Source: Ischnura elegans (Eukaryota > Arthropoda > Insecta > Odonata > Coenagrionidae). From it: a DNA stretch of 64,000 bases. Where the stretch lies: contig NC_060254.1 in assembly GCF_921293095.1 (NCBI RefSeq), positions 105,052,917 to 105,116,916 on the forward strand, given 5' to 3'. Below are positions 36,733 to 49,770 of the stretch, in pieces; the first letter of the stretch is position 1, and every line of letters starts with the position of its first letter. Under the pieces are notes generated by a model. That model was not told where the DNA came from, made no database searches, and worked only from the letters and a program-made list of their open reading frames with translations. Both the position numbers and the translations under genes were made by a program.

Positions 36733-39046
36733 ACTCGAGATCAGGCCGACAATTTTGACTCTGACTTGAGCTATTTGTTCACGGCAACCTCCCCTGATAT
36801 CCTAAGGGATTCCCCGCCCTCTTTACCTCTCAGGACTGTATGTTAGATGCAGTGCGTCACTTTGGGTTTTCCCCTAATTCCTCATTGCATCATACCTAGT
36901 TAAGTTTGAGCCTCACAGCAGTTCGGATAGGGTAAGGAGGTGTGTCCTCCCTCGCAGAAGGGTACGGGTAAGTCTCGTAAATAACCTATTAATCCATGAT
37001 AACCTACAAATTTAATCATAATTGTTGATTATTTTTGATCAAGTAGGAAACATTCTTTGGAAAATTATTTGGACACAATTATTGGAGTTTTTGTACCCAC
37101 ACCCTTGGTTTTGACTTCATGTTACTTCCGAGTATAATGATTAAGAACTGTTCCTTTCATCAGTACCAAATTTTTAGTGCTATAGCTTAAAGCTACTTCT
37201 TGTTCTTTTTACAGTTTACGAAAGGTGGAGTGAACAATTCAGTTAATTCAGTGATTGACAGTGCAATCCTAAAATCAAGTTGCCAACGATCTCTTCAAGC
37301 CTTTTCCTCAGCGTTTGGATAATAATAAATGGTTCTTCATCACGATGAAAGCAGTGTGCATGTCTCTTGGAATTATGTGAAGCTACCAGAATGTGTTACT
37401 CATCGGCTAAAGAGTGAAGTGAAAGTGTCAAGGTTCCATCTAATAATTCATTGTCAGTGTTGTGTTCAATGTGAAGTGCTTGTGAATATAAGTATTTTGG
37501 GTTGTCGCTGTTTTAAAGCTGAGCTCTGTCGCCGATGGACCTGGAAGCAAGTAGAAGGTAGGGAGTCTTCTCCTCTTGCAGTTTTATTCAACATGGAGGT
37601 TAAACAATTTTTGCAGAAAATAATTTAAAACAGAAGTGATATAGCTCCATTTTTTTCTGAGGAGAAGGAAAATTCTTTGACCCAATTCGCGGAGTCTCCT
37701 GAAAATGAAAAATATTTCAGGAGTTTATTCGTAGAGTGTCTTAGAATGTTGGAGCTATCGGTTTTTGTAGTATGGCGGGGTGAATAAAAAAGGATTTTCA
37801 TATTAGTTCAATAGGTATAAATTTCCTAGTACGGCTCTTTCGCTATCGCGTGATCTGGCCACCAATTTCTACAGGTTCGACTACGTTGATTTAAGATGCC
37901 TTGGGATGAATATTCCTAATGCTCGTATAGAGATTCGTAATGATCCAATGCTTTAATTTTACACCCCATACTGATACGCCATTTATAACAGTTTTTAATC
38001 TGTAAAGTGTCTGAAAATGCAATCAGTGTCGTGTACACTAAGTTCTCAAAAAGGTTTTTGTTCAGTGAAAACAGGGTCACATAGAAAAGAACAACTGAAT
38101 CACCTCTTTGGTAAAGAGAGTTGAAGTGAGAAAGGTGTTTGGTTGGTAGAAGTAGATAAGCTTCTTCTCCACTTCCCACTGCGCTTTAAAAACATGAATG
38201 TGCAAACCTACGTGGATCAGTAACCGTATGACTCGCTATAATATAATCCTATTCTTTTGCGTGTTTCATGGTATATACCTTGATTTGATCCCTTGCGTGC
38301 CGACCGTGTAAATCTCAGACAAAACGCAAGCCATAAGTGCTAATTCAATATTTCTGCCACATTTGCTTCGTTCACTTTTTTATCCAAAATAAACCCTTCT
38401 CCATATTTTTCCTTCGTCGTGTACTTTACAGAAAAATCGAAACAGTTTGAAAGCTGAAGTAAACCACGATGCATTTCCCCTTGTACTGACATAACTCGTG
38501 AGTTGCGAAAGAATATCATTATATATTGATAGAATACTTAGTCGGCTTATCTCATGTTTAACAGTTATGAGGCGTACGAATATTTATCTCTTCAGCTTTT
38601 TTTGACTACGACCATTAACATTAAATAACTGATAAGCCCACGTTGGCAAAGTCTGAATTACACATTCAGAAATATTCCCATGCAGAAACGCATTGATCAG
38701 GTGACCAAGCTAATACCAATGAACTTGGCTTGTGCTGAAGTTGAAATTCATTGATTATTTCCGTACAGCTTTTTCTTGAAATTTGCAAGAATGTTAGTGT
38801 CGCATCATTGTGGCTTCGATGATCTGTTGCGAAATCTCCTTCACTTTAACCTCTCCAAACACAGAACTTCGAATAGGCATGCCTGGTGGCGCCAAGAATT
38901 GGGGCCTAAAATCCGTAAAAATTCTAGTCGACAATGGTTTTATTTCGGGGAAAATAAAACAAAAATTTGTATCAAATTAAAATATGTTTAAACCTACTCA
39001 AGATGCCAGTTTTTATGCCTTTACTGAAGAACAAAATTTGCTATAT
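36733..39046. other. Spacer between the inverted element pair
   Basis: Unique-looking sequence of 2.3 kb; only short frames, none supported. Confidence 0.45.
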
Positions 39047-39051
39047 CAAAG

Positions 39052-41043
39052 GCTGCTATTCTGGATAAGCGTTGCAAAAAATTGCATATGCTATTCTGCG
39101 GGTCATTATTGCAACGACCCCGTATTCAGAATGAAGCGTAGTAATAATTTTGTGCGGAATAGCAGCATGCTATTTCTTGCGCGAGCTATTTGGAAGCTCC
39201 GCCCCTTCCCGTATGAAAAACTTTCTGAACAGTTTGCGCAACCAATGAGGGAGAAGATATTTTATATATTTTTCTGTATTTTATGGAATATTGACTTGCA
39301 ATTACAAATAATTGCTTCATTTGCATTTAAAAATTATATTAAACCGTGGATTTATATAATACGCTTTGAAAATCTCGTTTAGGAAATCAGCTGATTGTTG
39401 TTGTTTTGATAATATCACAATGGCTTCAGACAGGTGGGTTAGGTCATAATTTTACTGTTATAATGATGATTTATCGGGCATAAATATTGAATCATTTACC
39501 TATATCCGATCGGTCCTTTATCGTGAGATATATGTTATGCGAAATAATCATTGAAACCTAAATATGCTTGATTTTCTTCGTAATTGTCTTAGGCTTCGAA
39601 GTCTGTCTGTTCGTTGCATGTCAAAATAAATATGTACCAACTTTTATTGCTTTGATCGTGACGATATAGCTTTACTGTATGAACTAGAAGCTTTCGTTTC
39701 TAATACTAGCTTTATATTATATGACTCCCTAATTTCAATTCATTCTCTGTTTAGGAAATGAAGTAGGTGGCAACGTCACCGCTGTGCTTTCATGTAATAT
39801 GATGGAATAGTATCAATATTTCAGCTGCAGATTTGGAAAAAGCAGAGGGATGTGATGGTGAATTTGAGGATGGATGGAACAACTGTGAAAAAGTGAATCG
39901 TGTGGAAAGTGCTGTTGTGTCACTTATTATTGTTTTCGTATCAGCTGATTTTAATATGCTCACTGAAATTTTTGATAGACCCTGAACTGTGCCGATATAC
40001 TGAAACTTAATTGTGTGAATAACTTACTTGCCTATAGAGGAAACAATTTGTATTGAATTCCACATGATATATATAGCATTAATGATGTACATGGATATTC
40101 CATTAAACGTTTGTGGCGAATCATATTTGTTCGGAAACTTTATTGGTGTTCGGAGAAATCCTTTGTTTTCAAGCAAGTAATTCAAGTCGACTGCCCGTGT
40201 TATAAGTTTGTAAATTTTAAGTTTTAATTGTAGAAGGTAGCGAATAGTGGGGAAAATAATTTCGACTCGTTGCATGTTTTTGTATATACTGTCCAATTGA
40301 GGAAATGAGCGGCTGATCAAAGTATATGGTATTATTATGGTAATATATGGTTTTCATTGAAAGCTATAACTGTTATTACATTTGGCGAGTTAGTGTGTTC
40401 ACACAAGCTTGAAAATTTTCAAGAATCGACCTGATAGCCTACATTGAGGATATTTTTAGTAGCAAGTCAAGTGATGAAATAAAATTATGAGTTGTAAATA
40501 TGAATAAAACACGGAAAATTTGGGCTAATCGTAGTAATTCTTTGCATTAATGTTATTGTTTTCGTACTGTCGATGAAGCAAGCTTGAGCTTCATATATTA
40601 AGCTCGAATGTTAATTTCTAACCAATTCACTTAACTAGTGAAATATTCATCACTTATGCTACTATTATTTAATTAAAATAAAGCAGATAACATTTTATTT
40701 TTGGCTATTATTCCATTTTTCAATGCTTGATTATGTTACTTTAACCTCAGAAAAACAAATCGACATCGCAATGCGCACGTTTTCAGGGTTGCAATACCTA
40801 ATAGCTCGGCCTCGAAGACTGCGTAATATTATAGCAAGCCTACCGGTTGCAATTCGCCGTTCAGAATAGTGAATTGCTACGGGCCTATGCTATTCTGAGA
40901 ATTACGTCTTCCGGTGTAGTAAAAACACGAATTGCAACCGTTCTGAATACCAAATAGCATAGGCGTTGCAATACGCTATATTATAGCAACATCGGTTGCA
41001 ATATCGGAGAATAGCATAATGCTATTCCATCCAGAATAGCAGC
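39052..41043 (-). mobile_element. ~2-kb non-autonomous DNA element, copy 2 (inverted)
   Basis: This is the reverse complement of 34732-36727 with only scattered differences along its length. It has its own 5-bp target duplication (CAAAG at 39047-39051 and 41044-41048). Distinct duplications show two separate insertions, not one duplicated locus. High identity implies recent mobility driven by a source elsewhere. Confidence 0.9.
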
Positions 41044-41048
41044 CAAAG

Positions 41049-42800
41049 ATAATTAATTTGAGTCGTTACAAAATGATTAAATCTAATGATGAAATCATAA
41101 CGACATGACTTACCTTGAGTAAAATTCGAAGATGAAGACCAAGATCCTTCACGGAAGAAATCAATTTCATCTGTCCGTCATTACGCTATCCTTGAAGTGG
41201 TAACTTTTGCTGGTGACTTATATCTTAAGTTGGTTCGTAATGAACCATTTAGCAATCTCTTTGTATAAAGAAGACGGCATCAGGTTACTCCATCCGTTGG
41301 CCCAAGTTGAACTTGGCTATCAGGGAAACGAATCTGCTAATGGCCAGAAAAATAAATACTAATATGTTATTTTTATAATTCAATCAAGAGCTACTAATTT
41401 CATCCGCGTATACATGAAAGTATAATGCCATAATTATTCAGGCTTAGTTAGCGACACTACTTTGAGGCCAAGAAAGGTTTGATAGCTACTAACTAACGCC
41501 ATTATAAATGAACAAATGTAAAAGCGAGCATGCAAGTCTTCGATATTTTATCGATATCCGTGGCATAGTGGAAGAAGATGATCACATTGCGGACTTAATT
41601 GAAAAGCATAGATCATATAGAAGACTGAAGATCTTCGAAGCAATTGAAAGCTCTGTTTTGAACTGTCCAGATTTAATTGTTTACGCTCGGCTAATTAACA
41701 AAATGGAAAATATTTTTGGGTGTTATTTGAATGCATTTTTGCGATTAAATTTAAGGCAGCAATTATGAGATTATCGACCCATTCGCAGCTGACTTACAAC
41801 GGACAAATGGATAGAACATTTCCGTTTCATGGAATCTTTACCACCGAAATAATGCGTAGAGAAGGAGTATTAATCTAAGCAATGCATTGAACCATGATTG
41901 AATTGAAACTACTAATGCTCAGTGTGGTTTTCATACTTAAATATTCGATAAATTTGAAACATCTGTGACAAATAATGGATCGTAAAGGAGAGATTTTTAT
42001 GCGCTATTGAGAACACATAAATACTTATTACTTATGTACAAATCGCATAGTGTGATTAGCAATGCTCTTATCGCTCGCGAACTCACTAAATATCTCCGCT
42101 AATCACTGTCGTATGGAGTAAGTTTACATGGTGAGCTACATTAGTAACATGTCAATGCTTGAAGACAATCATGATTAGAATTACTTTCTCTGTTCACTAT
42201 TTCATAAAAATTACTTGTGCTCACTTACCTCAGTCAAAACCGCTGCATTTCTTCCAAGTATTTCTGTTGATATGTACGTCGTATAATCGCTCTCCATCCT
42301 CGTTTAGGCATAATGAGACGGTGACTTCAACGAACGAAGGAACGTTTAAAACATTCCAGGAAATGAATTCAACAAATTGAAAACATTCAGAAGTGTGACT
42401 CTGCCGAGAGGACGGTTGGTGCTTTCTTCGTAAATAAGGGGAAGGGGAGGTGCTGCTTTGCGGACGACAGTTGAATGCGGACCGTTGATGTACTGTTATT
42501 CGTAATGCGGTGACGTGTTTTGCAAACGTACCTAATGACCTTCACACATGACTAGAAAATTCTGGAACATAGATCACGTGTGTTTCGACCGTTGGCCGCT
42601 TGAGAATTTCCGCGCTATTTTTGTATAATAGCTGAATCATACGAACGAATCTTATTGGTCGAACGTTTTATTGATTTTCCGCGCGATAAATTTTTTAATT
42701 ATAATAAAAAATATTACCGTATTTATTGATGTACTTCATTGGATAAAATTTCAAAGGACCCACATCTAAGATATTCAGCGCTTTTTTTCGGTTTTTTGTT
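41049..42800. other. No recognised gene
   Basis: An 86-codon plus frame at 41508-41768 is moderately coding-like (DIRGIVEEDDHIADLIEKHR) but has no recognised domain and no splice partners. Confidence 0.35.
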
Positions 42801-42824
42801 GATTAAATAAATAAATCGGTTCGA

Positions 42825-42933
42825 AATCATCGTGACGTCACAGGCACACGTCACGTGGCTGACGTAGTGTCGGAACGTCCCCTCCCTCCTTTTCTGGCCT
42901 TCAGTACGCGGCAAGCTCTCTTGGGATTAAGAG
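42825..42933 (+). promoter_or_regulatory. Candidate promoter and first exon
   Basis: A CpG-containing stretch holds a consensus CRE (TGACGTCA, 42833-42840) and a CACGTG box (42852-42857). It ends in a strong donor, AAGAG|GTGAGT (exon end 42933). It is placed upstream of the plus-strand exon-like blocks at 44157 and beyond. No TATA box or start codon is evident; the transcript link is inferred. Confidence 0.35.
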
Positions 42934-44156
42934 GTGAGTACCTTAATTACTTGTTTGGTGAATCATTTTCATATTATTTTCAATGCACTTTCATTGTATT
43001 CCTTAAAGTGTAGGATCCTTCGCAAATGCAATTTGTTCAATTCCATTCAGTTATCGAGATTAGAGTGGCATATATTTTGAGTCACAATATTTATAACGCC
43101 AACTACCTCCATATTCCAACTTTTATTACCATGTGCCCGAAGTTAATATTAGTGTCGGAGTAGTTTTTTTAAAGAACGCTAGTGATAGGGAAATCTCCTC
43201 TCGGATTAAAGCCATCCTGTTTTCACTCTTAATCCTGTGACTTTTGAATTGAAATAATTTTTTTTGTGAAAATTGGATGTTGGACGTCATTGGACGAAAT
43301 TCCATAATACTAGATTTATTGCCATTACGAATATTCGATCATTCAATTCGTTTGACCTTTGACAAAGCATCTACATTCGTTAGGAATATGTGTAAATTAT
43401 AACAGTTACATTCTGATATGATGTGTCGTCATTTGAAATGAGTAAGTAGTTTTATCTTTACATTTATCGAGGCTTTTAGAACATCAAATATTTCGATTTG
43501 ATTGCAGGAATTATGATCCGTAAGGCACTCTGATAGCTTACTTCTAGTACTTCAGCAGGTTAGTTACTATTTTGACGAATGTCATAATGATGAATTTTAT
43601 CGCGTTGACTGTAGGTATAAGATATTAACATTAGACGTGGAGCAGTGTATTTCATGCCAGCCACGCTGCTTCGTTGTTGATTGTGAGAGACCATTACATT
43701 TCAAAATGAAGCTTCTATCCGCGATTTCTTTAGTTGTTAGCCATTAGGATCCCTTATTCATGCTTTTGCCATAATTGGTACCTGAATGGCGAGTTATTCC
43801 ACGTAAGTAATTAATGTTTCAACGAGGTATTTTAAAAAGTCCTTGTTATTTGAACCTAGGAAATTGCAGTTAACTTATTTCGTTAATACAAGCACCAGCC
43901 TCTCCGGAACCACTCCGCAATAATTTATCATATAATTTTGATGATGAGGAAAAGTAATAGAATATTGGAGGTCTTAATTGGATTTACAGCACTTCACTTG
44001 GAATTTTTTTTCCACTTACTTCACCTTTGGAGTTGTTAGTATGATAATTTGTTGTAGCCTTTAATATCAACATAATCTTTAAGTTATGCTCCAAGTAAAG
44101 TGTATATTTTTGTCGCGTGAATATTGTCAGCCTTTAACGCGAACTTTTCTTTTCAG

Positions 44157-44260
44157 GTCCTCCATTGAATAGGGGTGGCGGATCAGTTCCGTGAAACGGT
44201 TGGGGTTGAATGGGGCATTTGCGAAGAGGTTTCAAGGAAGAGGAAGACTGAAGAAATATG
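44157..44260 (+). other. Exon-like block with strong splice sites
   Basis: Bounded by 'cttttcttttcag' and ATATG|GTGAGT. The 3' half is GA-rich (GGAAGAGGAAGACTGAAGAA), like the exon blocks at 57-59 kb. No long frame is open, so it would be 5' UTR or lncRNA. Confidence 0.4.
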
Positions 44261-44759
44261 GTGAGTCAATATCATTCACTTCATATGATAGGCCTTTGAA
44301 TATTCCAATGCATAAATATTTGACTTCTCTATATCTTTGTTAGTAACTAATTAAGAACTAAATCCTGTGCGGTGCGCAAAAATTAACTTATTCTGTGATA
44401 ATTTTTATGATGATATTTCATCATTTCCTATTTTATAATAGCGTTTTGCGCTACGAATTCTCAGCTGTTTACTGGTATAAATATCCGTGACTATGAAGGC
44501 GAAGAGGAATTAAAGCTGTTTTAATTTTACGTAGTTCAGGTGAACTTTGCGAGGTTCATTTTAGCATTTAAACAAGCCACGGTCTCTCAAATGCTCTTTC
44601 ATATCCTTCATTTTTGGTTTATTAAATACGACATCAAACGTCTTACTTTTCCGCTCTTACCAACCACTTGTCATTCGAGGATTGACTTCCTTAGAACATC
44701 AAGATCAGTTTTTCAAGATATGTTCGATTACAATGGTGTGTATTCTACTTTAAGAATTG

Positions 44760-47300
44760 ACTAGGCTTCTATCCGCTCCTACTCTTCTGAGGAATCCCGC
44801 AGTCCTCACTCGAACGATGCATTTCATTTTCATACAGCCGAATAATACCCATCAGTTTCTTCACTGCTGTCATTGCCCATGATTCATTGCCATATATAGA
44901 TGCATACTCGAATTGTTAGTTTTGATAAAATATTTCCAAACTTCATTATAAAATTTCCTGCTTTTCTAAGCAAATTGATGGTTTATTTTTTCTGGAAAGT
45001 ATTTTTGCCCTGGGCTGTCCTACTGATTATTTCTCTTTTGTTTTTACAATTGATTATTCTGCCTCCGAAATATTTAAACTGGTGACCTCTTCCAATCTTT
45101 CTTTCACTAGTTTTATTCTATTCTTAACTTCCTGCCGTTTGCTACACTCTAGTATTTGATGGTGATTTTCAGATAGCATTGGTCGTTGTTCTGCCCACCT
45201 TTACTAGAATGTTTTTCTATTTTACAAATATTATAAGCGTGTCTCCTCGTGGATATTCATGCATGTAAACTCCCAATTTTTTCTTGGATGTAATCGGTGC
45301 CTTTTTAGTTGTAAACTATGAAAATTACGGGAGAAATAACACCGCCTCAGATCACTTGACTTTGCTCCCAATACTTGATTCTTCATGGCTGGGCCCTATA
45401 ATGTTGGCCCTACCCCTACTTGGTGTTTTTAAACGAATTGTGGATCATTCATATGCCATTGTTAATTAACTTCATTCAAAATTATAAGCATGGAATTCCA
45501 ATCCACACTACTGCTGCGTCAAATTATTCAAGGAAGATAAAGACTAAAGGAATTTGGCGAGAAACTGGTCAACCTCTTCCAATGTTTTTTTCCCTAGTTT
45601 AATGCTATTCTTATGCTACACTCTAATGTATAATATTCGATATTCATTTAAATTGATTTCGTACTTAGTTAGTCGCCCTTCTATACACGTCTCATTCAGA
45701 TATTCAATCCATCTCCTAGTTTTTATTAGTCATCAGTCAAAAGTTCTCCGTTTTTGTCACTTACGGTATTCATCATACGCTCATTAATTTGAAGAGATTC
45801 CCATAGCGAGCCTCTAGTTTTCCTTGCGCACGATGTTTTCATATTCCTCGACCGCTTTTCTCTGGCCTCCTTGACTTCATGTCAAATATCGTTCTTTATT
45901 CTCCTTTGAAATTCCACGGCTTAAGTATTCTTGTACTTCAGTGGTGCCTCAGTTAGATTCGAGACTTTTTGCGTGATCCATTCAGATGATTATCCTTCTC
46001 CCAAGAACTTCTCCAGCTGCTTCCAATAGCCCACTGCTCAAGCGTTTCTGACTCTCTTCTTCTGATTTCTCGGTCACATCCGATGCTACTTTGGTCTACT
46101 CTGCGTCCTCAAATTACACTTGATACCGAGTTTTCGTAAATTTTTACTTGCCAAATGTTTTTCACCGCTTTCTTCAGTTTTTAATTTTTTTATTATTAAA
46201 GATGAGATAGCATTGTCGCTGATGAGAGCCTTAGGGTGACTTTTACCGTCATTTTTCAAGTTCTTTAATTGTTTTATTTTCGCTATCGTATCCTCCGTTA
46301 GTCGTTTTTTTTCCCTATAATCGCTTCGCCTGGGCTGTTTTACTGGTTATTTCTCTTTTGTTTCTACACCTGGTTATTCTGCTTCCAGTGTTTGTCTCCC
46401 TGGTTTTATGCCATTCTTGACTCCTTGTGTTTTACTACACTGTAATATTTTATGGTGATAATGTTTCCGACTCTCTTCCTCTGACTTCTCGGTCATATCC
46501 GATGCTATTTTGTTCCCCTCTACCTCCTGAAATTACACTTGATATCGATTTTCTTAATTTTCTGCCTACCAAATACTTTTCTCAGCTTTCTTAAGTTTTT
46601 ATTTTATTATTTTTGGTGACATAACATCTCTATCGAGGCATAGTCTCGGTCGTTTTAAGCCTAAGGGTCACTTTTGCCGTCCATTTTATTGTCGATGAAT
46701 CGTTTCATCTTCGTAGAATTTAATCAACTTAGAATATATCAAGTCCACTATCACTTTCCTCTTTTTCTTCGACTGTGATCACTTTTATTTTGTATTCGAA
46801 ACCACTAGCTTGTGTTCTTTGTCAGTCTTTCATTTTGGATTTACATCATCCCTGTTTCTCGGCTTTCCTCGCATCTTAAACTTCGTCAGTGATGACATTC
46901 AATTCACCGAGAATAATTACATTTTCTTCACCTCTAATCTGCATGATTATTCCCGCTGTATCTTGATTCACTTACTCCACTTCTGCATTTCTTAGGAATA
47001 TTTTAGGTTTACAAACATTCGGAGATGCAGTAGTTATGGGTTTTGCTTTATATCTTAGCCATTACCTACCTTTCATCATACATTTGGTGGCTTTTTAATT
47101 GGCGCTTTTGATAAGCACTATACTTATTCCAGCATCAATATTTAGCGATCCTTCCTGTATAACTCTGTAGCTTTCACTCCACAAGTCTCCCACTCCGGAC
47201 AACTGTATTTCGCCGATTAGTAGCTATGACATAAGGGGATAGTTGTGGTGGTCGACCCTAGCCTTCCTCGTCACAGTATTTTAGCCATTCAATTGATATT
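44760..47300 (-). pseudogene. Decayed LINE: endonuclease and reverse transcriptase pieces
   Basis: Read on the minus strand from 47.1 kb downward: NVIILGELNVITDEV, near 46910, resembles the endonuclease VIxxGDFNA block with its Asp and Ala lost. A basic region resembling the linker before RT follows near 45900. FKYFGGRIINCKNKREIISR, then TAQGKN, near 45060-45000, is the 'FKYLGSxIT..xxxEIxxRIAxAK' RT segment of RTE-like LINEs. YGNESWAMTAVKKLMGIIRL, near 44880, matches the YGxExW block. Related T-rich stretches (44990-45170, 45540-45660, 46320-46470) suggest internal duplications or overlapping copies. Many stops and frameshifts; very old. Confidence 0.6.
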
Positions 47301-48124
47301 ACGGCGCCTGTATTGAGAAAAGTATCGATTTTTTTTATAATGCTCTCGGATGTTTCGTTAAAATCCTTTCTATCATTTCTTCCGTTAGGGTGTAGCAGAG
47401 TTCAACCTAATAATACATTACAGCCCCACCAACAAATTGATAGCGATAATCGGAATTAATGTCAGCAAATGGAATGCACTGAGGAAGAGTCTTGGAAGTG
47501 TTTTCTTTCGGGATCCGTGGCGAATAATTTCCTCTCTTTAGATTTTCCTTTCTTTAGAAAGTATTTGTACCTACCGTCTATGTATAACTACTACATTATA
47601 CTTTGCGTTGTAGTTAAAGATATATACTATATCTCCTCCTCTTGGAACATCAAAACTATTTCAACTAAGAATACATCGTACGTAAGAACGCATAGTAAGA
47701 ATAGAATATTTATTGCGTGTTGTCGATACTAAGCGTAAGAATTTAACTCAATCGAGGATTGACAGATATTGGTCGCATGCACACGAAGATACAACTATGG
47801 CCACTTTCCTTGCCGATTTCCTCTCACTGAATGAATTTGTTTGTAAACAAATTAAATGGATGTGTTAAAATACATATATTCATTATTTTGTAAAAATTTG
47901 CTCAGTTAAAAAAGTCCACCGTAAACTTTTTTTGGGTCAACACTATTAACTGCGTTGATGTTAAATGTATGTATTTTACAAAACGAAAAAGTATATTTAT
48001 TACGTATTCGAATCTGATTCTCCACACACTATAGTAATTTTTTAAACGACTCCAACACTTCAGGTATACTCTTTGGGGAAGTATCCAAATACCTTTCTGT
48101 CATAATAGTCATTCATCGTCAGTA

Positions 48125-48480
48125 ATATATACATCTATATCTACATAATATCCTGCGAGCCACCTCTAGGGTGTTTGGCAGGGGGTGATCAATCACCAGC
48201 ATGCAGCATGCATTTGGACTCCCACATGCACACCACTCCGTACAAAAAACGTCCCGTATACTAACAACTAAACTACTATATGCTGTTAGAATTAATAATT
48301 GAATTAAGAACATGCATTAATTTTTACATAGGTTAGTAGGCTACACCACAAGTCATGCAATCGATTTACGAGTTCTATTGCTGTCGTTATAATTTCTTAT
48401 TGATCGTGGAAAAAATGACATTCGGAATCTAGCTGTTCTACAATGTATCTCTCTTATCTAAGTTCTATAAAGTCCCCTAA
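48125..48480 (-). mobile_element. LINE 3' end with TACATC-type tail
   Basis: On the minus strand, 3' coding and UTR remnants end in the 'gtgg ctcgcaggatattatgta' region and a short TAGATATAGATG-type repeat. The block 48300-48480 repeats at 49140-49330. The polyprotein part is not readable. Confidence 0.6.
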
Positions 48481-48486
48481 CGACCA

Positions 48487-48519
48487 CTCATTCATTCATT
48501 CATTCATTCACTCACTCAT
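48487..48519. repeat. (ATTC)n microsatellite
   Basis: Five to six ATTC units followed by ACTC units. Confidence 0.9.
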
Positions 48520-49139
48520 ACAAATGTTTGGGGTGAACGGGACGAGATACGACAAAAAGTCTTATGAAGACCCCCTCTAAAATTGTCTGAAACCCCAGGA
48601 AAAATTATGAAAACACTAAATTTACAATTATTTATCTGTTTATTCATATCAAATTGAGTATGGGGATTAGTTCAAAAATGGCCACCAAATTCAATTGTCA
48701 TACACAAGAACAATCATAGCAACATATTTGTTTATGCAAACAAGAGGAGCTAAATTGGGAAAGAAGATAAAGGAATTAATACGAAAAACTGATAAATATA
48801 ATGAAGGAAATAAGGAAAATAATATTTGAAGTGTCTATTTCTTTGCGTCTTCTTTCCGCAAGAACAAACATCTTGTTTAAATCAAAGCGCATTCAAATCA
48901 AAAGCGGAGAAATATAAGGTAGGAAACAGTTGTTGTTTTTAATATATTACATCGAAAAAGTGGTGGTTATTAATTTCAAAGTTAACAAGTGCATTAAATG
49001 CCAATTTAGAAATATGATTCGTGCTGTTGACTATAGTTCGTATCTTGTTGGCGATACACGATTGTAGTATAAATACTTTTAAACAAGTCTTACATAATAT
49101 AGGTAGGTAAAAATGATTTTATTTTCATTTTTGTGATGG

Positions 49140-49770
49140 TGATAAATATTATTCTACCATATGCTGTTAGAAATAATAATAAAATTAAGAAACATGCATT
49201 AAGTTTTACATAGGTTAGTACACTACAAGTCATGCAATCTACTTATGGGTTCTATCGCTGCCGTTACCATCACTTTATGATCGTGGAAAAAAAAACATTC
49301 TGAATCTGTCTGTTCTACAATCTATCTCTCTTATTTTATTTATATGATCTGGATCTTCCGTACTATGTTGGCGTCCGTAAGATATGGTTAACTTCGTTAA
49401 AAAAGACACTGCTCTTGAATTTATCTAAAAGGTTTAGTCTATTTTTCATTCTACGGTCCGACAGAGATTCCCATCCGAGTTTATCTAAGAGGCCAGTTAC
49501 ACTATCAAGGCTATCCTTACGACCTTTCACATACCTGGCAGCCCTTCTTTGCACGCGTTCTTACTCTGTTATTAAGCCTTTTTCATGAGGGTCCCAAACA
49601 CTGGCAACGTATTCCAAATGTAGTCTTACGAGGGAAAAGTAGCCAATTTCTCTCACTTTGTCGTCGCACTTGCCTAATATTCTTTTAACAAAACCCATTT
49701 TACGATTAGCTTGACCGGTTATTTCTCTAATAAATCTCGAGGAATTTTCAGAGCTCCATCACTAAGAGAG
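49140..49770 (-). pseudogene. LINE reverse-transcriptase C-terminal fragment
   Basis: The minus strand reads NRKMGFVKRILGKCDDKVRE, then LVRLHLEYVASVWDPHEKGL, one stop (ITE*ERV), then VQRRAARYVKGRKDSLDSVT and LLDKLGWESLSDRRMKNRLN. This is the conserved thumb-side tail of jockey/CR1/I-type LINE RTs (LGFxKR.., LVRPxLEYxSxVWxP, QRRAAR.., LxWxxLxxRR). It is truncated at about 49.77 kb. The 3' UTR to 49140 matches 48300-48480. Apart from the stop it is well preserved for about 130 residues. Confidence 0.82.

Noticed and set aside
48487-48519. CRISPR-like or satellite array
   Set aside because: Simple ATTC microsatellite without spacers; no CRISPR arrays exist in this eukaryotic window.
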